From contig NC_033557.1 in assembly GCF_001680005.1 (NCBI RefSeq), positions 248,001 to 312,000 of the forward strand: a stretch of 64,000 nucleotides of DNA, read 5' to 3'. This DNA comes from Plasmodium coatneyi. Lineage: Eukaryota > Apicomplexa > Aconoidasida > Haemosporida > Plasmodiidae. The notes under the pieces are model-generated. The model worked only from the letters and a program-made list of their open reading frames with translations. It made no database searches and was not told the DNA's origin. Position numbers and translations under genes: made by a program. Numbering within the stretch: position 1 is the first letter of the stretch; each line of letters starts with the position of its first letter. Below, in pieces: positions 55,201 to 64,000 of this stretch.

Positions 55201-58200
55201 TATTTCTCCTGAAAAGATTCACATTCGATCTGCAAAGAATGGAAACGGTGAAGCTGAATAATCGGTTCGAATTTTACAAAGAATTGGATCTGTCTAAGTA
55301 TTGCCAAAATGGAGGAGAATACGTCCTACAGGCCGTGTCAGTGCACCAAGGGAATATGAACAGTGGACATTACTACTCCTTCAGCTATAAGCACAACGAA
55401 AATTTTTGGCTCAAATGTGATGACGATAAAATATTCCGCGTGAGTGAATACTCAGTCATTAACGACAACTTTGGTGGGTACGACATCAACATGGAGACTG
55501 ACCTCTACGATTTTGACATAGCAGATAAAATAAAACAGAGGATGAAGCACTACAGCGCCTATATGCTGGTCTATGTAAAGAAATCGCTCATCCCCAAGCT
55601 TATTAAAGAGTGCGATCCAGCCGTGGTAAACCCACAGGTTGTTAAGAGATGTAGGATGGAAGAAATTATCAACAGAAGGAGGACCAAACTGAAACAAGAA
55701 ATATTACAATACGTAAAAATTAGAGTCTTCGATAAGTACTCCTACCTGTACAAGTCGTTCAGTGACCTACCCCCAGTTGGAATCCCCTCCCTCTTCAACA
55801 TTAAATTTGACAGGAACAAAACGGTCCTGGAGACCTTTTGTAAAATTTTGAAAATCATAAAGAAGATTTACCTCTGCAAGAGAAAGAAGCGCGCGGATTA
55901 TCTGCTGCGCAAGTCCACAAGGATGAAGATGGAAAAGGCGGACAAGGTGCCGACCCAGGGGGACCACTCCACGTCCGTGTTACTCAAATCGGAAGAGCCT
56001 GCAGAAGGTGGGGACCCCTACCGTCAAGCTCTCCTGGGTAAACACATGAAACCAGGGAGGATTCCTAAAGAAGAACGTGACAAAGCGGGAGCGACATCCA
56101 GCCGCAGCGACCGTGGAAGCAGTGATGGAAATGGACACAATCGATCCGCACACGTAAAATCACAGGAGAAGGGCGCCAGAACAGACTTGTCCAAAAAAGA
56201 AATGAGCAAGCGCGGATTGAATGCAGAGTGTACTACCCCCGAAGAGGGGCCCCACGACCCAAATGACGCGTGTGACAACCCCTCCGAGGAAGTTCCTTCA
56301 CAAAACTGCGCTGCGGATGATTCCTTATCTACTGTCTCTTCAGTCCCCTCATGTTGCAGCACCAAGTCGATAGACAAATATCTTAAATATTTATCCAAGA
56401 GGAAGAATGAAAGGTCGAAGAGGAGATCGTCCCACGTGAACAACTCCAGAATGAAAAGCTTCTCCTCGTCAAATAATTCGTCGTGTTACTCCTCTTCCTA
56501 TTTGTCGCACTCGGGAGAGGAGGACTCCTACTCCTCCGCCTCTTCCTCTTCGTCCAATAGTTATGTGAAGGAGAAAAAATGTTTCTACGTGTTACTTCCT
56601 ACTAATGATGTTTACCGATACTTCCCCCTAGACATGAAGATTAACAGTCAACTGTATCTCTACGAATTGCTAAAAAAAACGAACAAGGAGTCAAACGACC
56701 TGTTCCCAACCATAGACATATTATATTTGCCCTATAACAAAAAAACGTCCATTCGAAAAAACAATTCGAGCACAAAAAATAAAAACGTTTTGTTTTTTTT
56801 TAAATATTTTGATATCTACGCGGAGGAAAAGATTGGTGATACGGCCCTCATCTGCCTCGACCTGATGTACTGCGATGTGTACCTCAAACCCAAGGAGTTA
56901 GAATCTGTAATTATCCGAAAAATCCTAAAGGCAATGAAAAAGGGTTACATTACCAGCTATAATTATGACCTCTGGAGGAGTTACCTCAATGAGGAGGAAG
57001 AATACTACTACGTAGACGACCCCCTGAATTTTAAAATTTTCATTGAATATAAAAATAAGTGTAACTTAATAAAGTCCAAAAAAATTATTGCGCACAATAA
57101 GATGGTTCCGGGGGACATCCTCATCTTTAACTTTTTGAGTAACGCAGAATTGGAAAAGAAGAAAAATTTTATCGTTCGGTTGGGCACAAGGAAGGAGGAC
57201 CTCTTCCTCACCGAGGAGAATCAAGTCACCTATGATCTGTTTTTTAATGCAGACGTGTTGAGTAAAATTTTGTACAGAAAAAAAAAGCTCATTGAAAAAA
57301 TGCACAACTGTTCCTACATTGTTAGCAATAAGAATGGCGTTTACTACAAAGTGTCTTCCTGCGAATCGGATGCTGGTGAATGTTCCTTCCCTCCTGTGCC
57401 AAGCAGCGGAGTTACCAACCCGAACGGGGACCCCCCCGCTGGTGATCATTCCCAAAAGGACTTACTCAATGATGAATATTTTGTGAATGGATCGAATTCC
57501 AATCTGATGAAGAAGAAGATGAAAAAGGAGACGGCGTCCGAATTGCCTGTCCAGCTGGATGCTAACGTCGATTTTGCCCCTCCGAATCGTATGCAGCAGG
57601 AGAATTACTTCACCTATGGGGATGACCAGAATGGTGAGAACACTTTTCCACGTAAAGAGGGGGCAGAAGAAGAGGACCACTCAGACAATATTCGACTAGC
57701 ATCCGACAGGACAGAAGGTACCCCCCACTTGGGCCAAAAGGAGGGAGCCAAGGAGAAAAGTCCCCTGCAGGAAGTCAACCCAGCGCTCCATGCAGAGCAT
57801 GAAGATGATGCAAAGCAGGCACCCCGTGCGGACCCCAGCCACGTAATGGACGAACACATGGATGACGTCGAAAATGGAAATTTCAGTGCATTAAATATGA
57901 CGAAAGAAAATCTGAGCAGCCAAGAAGTGATGAACCTTTACCTTTGCCTCAAAAAGTTAAGTAACAAATTTGAGAAAAACGGAATGAACTACGAGTACTG
58001 CTTGTTAAGTAAAAGCATGTTGATGCCCGTGAAGGAAGCAGCCCTTAACAACAAAAAACTCATTTTTAAAAGGAAGAAGAAACACCCGCCTAACATTTAC
58101 AACAATGAGTGTGTAAATATTTGTAGGGATTATCAGTACCCATTTTACTCTCCTCCGACATCGGACCTCTCCACCGATGATGAAAAAAGAGTGCCTCAGA

Positions 58201-61200
58201 AAGGTATACAAAAGGAAGAAGTCAAAAGAAAGAAGAAAAAAAAAAACTACGACGAGGCTGTGACGGGTCTTTCCAGGCAAAATTTGAATTGCTCCAGTGC
58301 ATATGCGCAAAACGGGGTAGTGAACAAGGCGATTAACGCAGGTAAAGATGATGAGGGTCAAGCGAACGAATTAGTGTACAAATGCACCATCAATAACACC
58401 AACTTGTTAGGAGGAGCAACAGACGGGATGAACACCCCTACTTACAACAGTGATCTTAAAAACGATTATCGATATAATAGCAACCTGCGAATACCCAGTG
58501 TCAACTTTAATTCTTCCAACGAAAATAACATTTCAAACGATCTAATCGCCAGGAACGATTCCGAAATATCGTTCTGTTCTTCGGCGAATTCGGACCTGAC
58601 ATACACGTCAGAAAGTACAGCCTACTACATGTTCAACGCGGAGGAGTCATTAGAATCTGTGTACACTAACGAAGTATATGATCATAAGAAGAAGCGAAAA
58701 AAAAAGAAGAAAAAAAAAAAAAAAAAAAAAAATGGCTACCTCAGCCGAAACGGGGATGGATAATGTGGATCAGTCGGCTGCGCCCAGGAACAGTGATCAA
58801 TACAAAGGAAAATTTTTTAACCCGAATTCGGAGGATGAGAAGATCGAAGCGTATGTTGATATGCCTAATCCCGGGGGAACAACAGAAGCAGGCAGTAATC
58901 CCAATTCGGGTGGCCATCCAGGCCAGAACGTGAAATCCGGGGTCAAAATGGAACAACCTGGTCGCAATCACGGGGGGCATAATAGCAGCAAAGACAGTGA
59001 AAACCCCCCCAATGTGGATCAAGCCGGTAACAACATCATAAAACAGGGGGACCCCCACAGGAATAACACCGACCAGGTCGGACACGTAGGAGAGTCAAGC
59101 GGTGAACAAATTAATCGAAACAACAGCTGCCAGAAGGCGGGTGAAAAAACGTCGGACGGTAAGATCCGCATGAACGGTGAACACGTGAGCGATAGCATAT
59201 ATTCTTACCATAAGAATAGAGACGGTGGTGCACAAAAAGTAATTTGCGAGGACACGGACATTGATGAGGCCAGTGAGGCGCACATGAACGACAGGAGCAG
59301 GGCCCTGCTGCACGAAAATATGAACAGCATAAACAGCATGAATGTGATGGGATCGAACGAGAACGTCATGGCAGAAGCGGCGAACATAATTGGGGTGTCG
59401 TCAAACATGGGGGTGCCCAACCTGATGGTTTCAAACGATCCATGTGGCAACGCCCAGAGCAGCGAACCAGCCAACGACAGCCTCGTCAGCAGCAATGCCC
59501 CCCTGGGCAGCGGCAGAAGCCAAGCAAATAGGAGGAGAAAAAACAGGAGAGCCAAAATTATCAAAAAGTGTGGCGGACAGAAAGACAAGGAAGAACCCAT
59601 TTTGCCCTTTTATGTCATATGCGACTATCTAGATTTTGTGGAGAGAAAAATATACGTAAACAGATTCCGGTTTAAATTATATGACCCCATTTATCAGCTG
59701 GGAAAGTACCGAAACTGCGCAGGAGTTGTTCTAAAGAAGAATTTAAAAAAAAGCTGTTTAAATTATATCGACTCTAATTTTATATTTTTAAAAAAGGAGT
59801 TGTGCAAAATCGATCTGGATATTGACATAAGATGTCCAACCAAGCAGATCTTTAAACATGTCTGCTACCGAATGAATGTGGACCCCACACATGTACTGAT
59901 TTTTCCCTACCCCCCGTTAAATAGCCCTATAAATTTTAACCCTTACAATATTGATTCGTTCACCTCTAATTCCGATTCGGATGGAGAAAGTTACCAAAAG
60001 AATAGCAACTCGACATATGGACCCATGCCATTTGAAACTCTAATAAAACAACATGCCATAGCGTTAGAGCACAATTCACTCACCGAACAAAAGACGTTTT
60101 GTTTGTCTCTTCTTCCTTTTCATTACAAATACTTCACGAGACTATACCCAGAGGATTCCCCCAAATATTTCCACTATGTAGTTCACTTGTTCAACGCGAA
60201 TGTACAGTCCGTTGCGGCATTTACAGGCCATATTAAGCTTAAGAAAAGCCTACCTAATAAGAATAAAGGGGGGGATAATTACTTCCAAGGGGATGCGGAC
60301 TCTAGCAGTGAGGCCTCTGGATCCTCCATGTCCGACAGGTCCAGTAGCACCATGGCGAACAGACACTATTTGTCCAACAATTACACAACGGTGCAAGATT
60401 TGATCGACAAAATTAAATTAGAAATTAACCCCTACTTGAAAAAAAGAGGAATAGACGTCAAGCAAAAATTTAGATTGCTTTTTACCTTCGGCCCCAAAAT
60501 TAAATACTTGAGCCATAATGAACAGCTCATACAAATGGATTTCGTCAAAACGAACCATATAAAAAATGTGTATGTCACTCCGCTGAGGATGGAGCCTGAT
60601 TTTACCGACGAGCAGAAGCATTTGATAGAAACGGACCAGCTGAAGGTGAGCTCCCCCGACATGCAAATACATTCGCCAGGAAAAAAGTGGAGAGTATTGT
60701 TGCTTACAATTTAACCACTTTTTTGACCGTTTTATTTGGCGCAAGCGATAATGGGGGAACACCAAAAGGGGAAAAATACAACACCTCCATATGCACTATC
60801 ATTTGCTCCTCCATTTTGTGTGCCCTTTGTAAAATTTCTCCTTCTTTTTTTCACCTCCCCCTTTAGATAATTCACGTCTTCAACCAGACACCTTCGAAGG
60901 AAGTTTTCGGCTACAGTTTTGACGTCCTCGTTGATGTAGGGAATTGACTCACCAACGCAAACAAGCATATAAATATAATTATGCATTTGCGTGCCATGCG
61001 CATCTGCGTGGTGCCACTCCCTCCTGCATGTATTCACCCTCCCCCTTTTACGTTTCCTCTTCCCCCCCGCAGCCGAATGACAACATGCTGGACATCAAAA
61101 ACAGGATAAGAAAAAGGACCCTCTTGCCAAAGTACATATTCGACAAAATCACCTTCTTCGAGTTTGAGAACGGGCAGAGGATTTGGAGGTCCAACGAAGA

Positions 61201-61493
61201 CACCATCAATTGGAAGAACAAGCAGTTCGCAATCATTATAGGTGAGTACTTTTTATTTTACCGCCCTTACCCGCATTGCGCTGTGCATATATGTATACGT
61301 ATATTTGTGTAGAAGTGCTTATTTGCAGGGGGGTACACACCCTTTTGCCATTCCTTTTTGCATGCATGTTGCAACGGGTGCCATGGTTTCATACCCCCTC
61401 GAGGCTAACATTGCCCCATCTGCCCTTCACCCCACAGGAGAACACCATGCCCCATCCCAGTCGAAGCCCCAAATGGGAATGAAAATAGCATAA
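52218..61493 (+). CDS. USP7-type ubiquitin carboxyl-terminal hydrolase, about 2.9 kDa-residue protein (roughly 2900 aa), frame break at a poly(A) tract
   Basis: This is a giant deubiquitinase. A MATH/TRAF-like domain (about residues 113-250) precedes the USP catalytic domain. The Cys box is GLQNHGATCYMNALLQLL (Cys near 273) and the His box GNMNSGHYYSFSY (His near 1051). Between them lies a 550-residue low-complexity insert; then SFGWDASDVFTQQDTHELL, as in USP7. C-terminal ubiquitin-like folds follow. The first frame ends at 58763, but the next frame from the A-run (58710-58732) carries on with USP7-like C-terminal domains (PTKQIFKHVCYRMNVDP, FGPKIKYLSHNEQLIQMD). It runs to 60645 and then through exons 60867-60935, 61073-61241 and 61438-61493, all GT-AG and in phase, ending GMKIA. 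KEVFGYSFDVLVD matches the last USP7 domain. I treat it as one gene; the frame break is one base too many, or two too few, in the tract. The start is the first ATG, since upstream only TTG is in frame. Confidence 0.85.
58710..58732 (+). repeat. 23-A coding homopolymer with frame change
   Basis: The run sits in a lysine-rich stretch. Before it, the frame of the catalytic half is open; after it, only the frame shifted by one base continues the same protein family. The upstream frame stops 31 bases later, at 58763. Confidence 0.9.
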
Positions 61494-61754
61494 GTCTCAT
61501 GACCCCCTCTCCTCTTCCAACATACACACACGAGCCTTTTCCCTAATTTTTAATCCTTGGCTGCCAAAATGGACATTTCATTGGTTCATAACATTCTCCT
61601 AATTCCTATTCATTTTAATATTAATTTTACTTTCAGTTTTAATTTTATTTTTAATTAATCCTTTCCCTTTTCATGGCCTTACAGTTATTTCATCCACGCT
61701 TGGCAGCTCCTCTGGGGCAAGTGCTACATACGGCGAACGTTGTACTACATGTGG

Positions 61755-61812
61755 TGCATGCATGATGCGATTACGTACATATCCTAGTACGCCAATCACA
61801 ACGCTGCATGCA
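61755..61812. promoter_or_regulatory. Two TGCATGCA motifs 50 bases apart
   Basis: Exact copies at 61755-61762 and 61805-61812 lie about 1.5 kb upstream of the SICAvar-type start codon. TGCATGCA is the known recognition sequence of the ApiAP2 factor AP2-EXP in P. falciparum, which influences variant gene families. Function here is inference; another copy at 61359-61366 lies in the last intron of the deubiquitinase gene. Confidence 0.3.
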
Positions 61813-62439
61813 TGTTTGCCAAAATGTGCAGGCATATCATAGTGCTATGTTTGCCTGCCCTCTTCACTTTTCCCCTACAACAGTTGTATAATTAATTAAT
61901 GCAAAGAATTAAAGAAAAGGAGTTTCCATTATTAATTATACTTTGATCACCCTCGTTGTGTGCATGTATTACTGCACACTTGTGCCCAGTGCGATTTCCT
62001 CCTATAAGTGTAGAGAAAAATTAGAGGCTTCTTAATTTCCCCCCTTTTTCTTTTTTTTTTTTTTTAAGAACGTCCTTCAATCATATACAAACAAATGAAC
62101 ACTCGCTATGATTATTTTTCCTACACAGAGTGGTACATCTTTTTTCTCTTAACCTTTTTTCCTTTTTTTGATTTAATATTTTTTTTCTGTTTAACCTACT
62201 TATTCCTAAAGAAATGAGGAACCTTCCTACTTTCGTTCTTCTCTCCAACCTTTTTCTTTTTTTTTTCCTATTTCTTTTAAGAAAAAAGAAAAAAAGAAAA
62301 AAAAGGAAGGTGGGTAATCCCTTCTCTACTTTTTTTCTTTTTGAAGAATGCAAAAAAGGGGGGGAGTACCGAGGTAGAATGTATAAGAACAGGGATAGGT
62401 TGCATACAGGAATTTTTTGTCCTTTCGTTTTTTCCTAAC

Positions 62440-62720
62440 GAAAAAAAAAAAAAAGAAGAAAAAAAAAAAGAAAGGAAGGGAAAAAAAAATAAAGAAAGAA
62501 CGGAAAAAAAAAAAAAAAGTAAGGAAAAAAAAGAATAGATTAATATTAGAAGAAAAGAAAAAGGAAAGAAAAGGAAAATAAGAAAAAGAAAAAAAATTTC
62601 CTTAGATGAAAAAAAAAAAAAGTAAAAAGGAAAAGAGGAGAGTAGGATGGTTATTTCTTTTAAGGAAAGGTAAGAAAAAATTAAAAAGAGAAGAAGAAAA
62701 AGAAAGAGAGGGAAGTTCGC
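62440..62720 (+). repeat. Polypurine (A/G) tract
   Basis: About 280 bases are nearly all A and G on the plus strand, with only scattered T and C. Long A-runs alternate with AAGG and AAAG motifs. Confidence 0.85.
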
Positions 62721-62744
62721 AATTCCATTCCTTCTTCCTCTCCT

Positions 62745-63165
62745 TCCCCTTTTTTTTTTTGAAGAATGCAAGTGAACTGTAAGGAAGGAAAAGTAGAGGA
62801 AAGGGGAAGGGAAGGGTTGCTTCTTCTTCTTCTTCATCTGTAATGCGAATGCTGTGTATACGAGGTAGGGGGAAAAATTTTTCCTTTTCTTTTTTTTTTT
62901 TTTTTTATAGGAAATACAATGCATAAGAGGAGGGGAAAGGTTGTTCCTCATATTCTCTCTTTTTCTTAGAATCATGTAATGTATAAGGGAAGGAACGGGT
63001 AAGGTTGCTACTCCCTTCTTTAAAAAATTCAGAAGTGCATTCAAAAATTGTTCTTCCTTTTTTTTTTTAGGAGAGTATTGTGTGTATGAGGAGGGTTATT
63101 TTCCTTCTGTTTTTAAAAGGAATGCAATGCATAAGAAAGGTTGTTTCTCCTTTTTTCTCAGAGGA
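62745..63165 (+). repeat. Degenerate repeat array with polypyrimidine-AG unit ends
   Basis: Related units of about 40-65 bases begin with versions of GAATGCAATGCATAAGAGG, continue with GGTTGTT-like sequence and end in a pyrimidine tract plus AG. Unit ends are seen at 62910 (TATAG), 62969 (CTTAG), 63032 (TTCAG), 63070 (TTTAG), 63119 (AAAAG) and 63161 (CTCAG). Copies of GAAGAATGCA at about 62342 and 62760 are probably outliers. Confidence 0.7.
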
Positions 63166-63330
63166 AAAGGAATAAAAGGGAAGGAAAAAGTGGTGAATGT
63201 TGCCTTCGTGATATAACTGGTCGTAAAATGATAATATGAGTAATGGACGTAGAAAATGTGTTACGTGTAATATTCGGTGAAATACTGTTTTTATTTGATA
63301 AATAATAGAGTGAATGAATAGTCGAAAAAA

Positions 63331-64000
63331 ATGCCTTCAGATGTGGTATTCCAGGAGTTGAAGGAAAAATGGTTAAATGAAGCAGGAACTAATGTGGGGA
63401 GGGATCCAGGCACACGGGAGGTATGACAGTGTAATGTGCACTATATGTAGAAAAAATGTATATCCCTATATCGGACTATATTATTCCACTGTAATAGTAA
63501 ATATATAATGCACAAAGAACATATATATATATTACCTTAACTTATAGACAGCATTAGGTAAAAGAATATTACATTGGACTACCGAAATATTAGAAGAAAT
63601 GGCAAAAAAAGATGATACGTTAAGTTATAAAGAGCTGTGTGAAGGGATAGAGGGAGTAGCAGGGAGCATGACAGAACAGGAGAAAAGGGTATGTGAATTC
63701 ATTTTAAAGAACTTATGGAGTATGAAAAAAAAGAGTCAATGCAGAAAAGGAAACATTAATTCAGAAATGAAAGAATACGTCCGATGTACAGTAATGAAAG
63801 CATGGTCAACTTTGTACCTACGTGAACATTGCAATGAGGGGCATGTTATTCAGAAGGCATTTAGTAAAATGAAGGAATTGAACCATACACTCAGTACCAT
63901 AGGAAGTTCAGGCCAAGAGTTTAATACAGGGGTTCAGTGTAAAGAATGTGATTATAGTGAAGTATTGGAACCTATGAACATATTAAAGAAAATCGATATG
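63331..64000 (+). CDS. SICAvar-type variant antigen, 5' part (runs off the window)
   Basis: Exon 1 is 63331-63420 (30 codons, MPSDVVFQELKEKWLNEAG onward) with donor GTATGA. Exon 2 starts at 63548 after acceptor TTATAG, in phase, and is open to the window end (151 codons). Exon 2 encodes a helical, cysteine-spaced domain: ELCEGIEGV, KRVCEFILKNLW, YVRCTVMKAW, REHCNEGHVIQKAFSKM and QCKECDYSEVL. This spacing resembles the N-terminal domain of SICAvar proteins, the variant surface antigens of P. knowlesi and P. coatneyi, as does the short first exon without a signal peptide. SICAvar products appear on the infected red cell surface and switch during infection. The protein would continue with more cysteine-rich domains and a membrane segment outside this window. 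Family judged by pattern memory; other clade-specific families (STP1-like) are the main alternative. Confidence 0.65.

Larger units (their letters stand above)
61813..63330. other. Low-complexity spacer before the SICAvar-type gene
   Basis: After ordinary 3' flank, the sequence becomes strongly strand-asymmetric. Pyrimidine-rich blocks (62040-62280) give way to an almost pure purine tract (62440-62720). A degenerate repeat array follows (about 62745-63165). Frames here, including a 255-residue minus-strand one, give only Phe/Leu/Lys-rich products, and I do not treat them as genes. Confidence 0.7.

Noticed and set aside
58732..60714. Separate gene starting at the ATG right after the A-run
   Set aside because: Its product begins in low complexity and carries only the C-terminal domains expected for the USP7-type protein that ends just upstream, so a split single gene is more likely.
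62277..63044. 255-residue minus-strand frame before the SICAvar-type gene
   Set aside because: Its product is almost only Phe, Leu, Ser and Lys runs, the mirror of the polypurine and repeat tracts; no folded or conserved segment.
1..64000. tRNA, rRNA, CRISPR, transposon or telomere repeats
   Set aside because: I looked for T-loop-like GGTTCRANTCC patterns, regular spaced repeats and telomere-type heptamers and found none that held up; a covariance-model search would be needed to exclude small RNAs.

Overview
The window is nuclear DNA of a malaria parasite (Plasmodium) of the Asian monkey / P. vivax clade. The evidence is fivefold: large, mostly intron-poor genes packed with Asn/Lys/Glu/Ser-rich inserts; spacers full of 20-27 base poly(A)/poly(T) runs at a moderate, P. 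vivax-like base composition; short GT-AG introns; AAAATG-type starts; and, at the right edge, the first two exons of a cysteine-rich SICAvar-type variant antigen gene. SICAvar genes are known from P. knowlesi and P. coatneyi, so one of these or a close relative is the best guess (inference).

From memory of gene content, bases 1-61,500 are a conserved core block matching the right part of P. falciparum chromosome 7. Left to right: a DEDDy 3'-5' exonuclease (-); a P5A-type P-ATPase of the ER (-); a conserved protein of unknown function (+); a helical-repeat protein (-, one intron); an mTERF-domain protein with a signal peptide, probably apicoplast (+); proteasome subunit alpha 5 (-, three exons with a 14-base first exon); DNMT2 tRNA methyltransferase (+); mitochondrial cysteine desulfurase NFS (+); a secretory or apicoplast-leader protein of unknown function (+); VPS53 of the GARP complex (+); TIM50 of the mitochondrial import machinery (-); DAD1 of the oligosaccharyltransferase (+, three exons); a small basic signal-peptide protein (+); a FAM13-like protein (-, two exons); and a giant USP7-type deubiquitinase (+, four coding segments after an apparent frameshift in a 23-A tract).

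From 61,500 on, the character changes. Two TGCATGCA motifs are followed by a purine/pyrimidine-asymmetric low-complexity tract, then by a degenerate repeat whose units each end in a polypyrimidine-AG. The SICAvar-type gene then starts at 63,331 and runs off the window. This is where the conserved housekeeping block meets the variable gene family compartment.

The genes do not form an operon or a single pathway. Common themes are organelle upkeep (NFS, TIM50, mTERF, the two leader-bearing unknowns), ER and secretory function (P5A ATPase, DAD1, VPS53) and protein turnover (PSMA5, USP7-like). I saw no tRNA, rRNA, CRISPR or transposon. I found no clearly new biological system. The most interesting items are the poly(A) frameshift in the deubiquitinase, the repeat array before the SICAvar-type gene, and several small or unknown genes.
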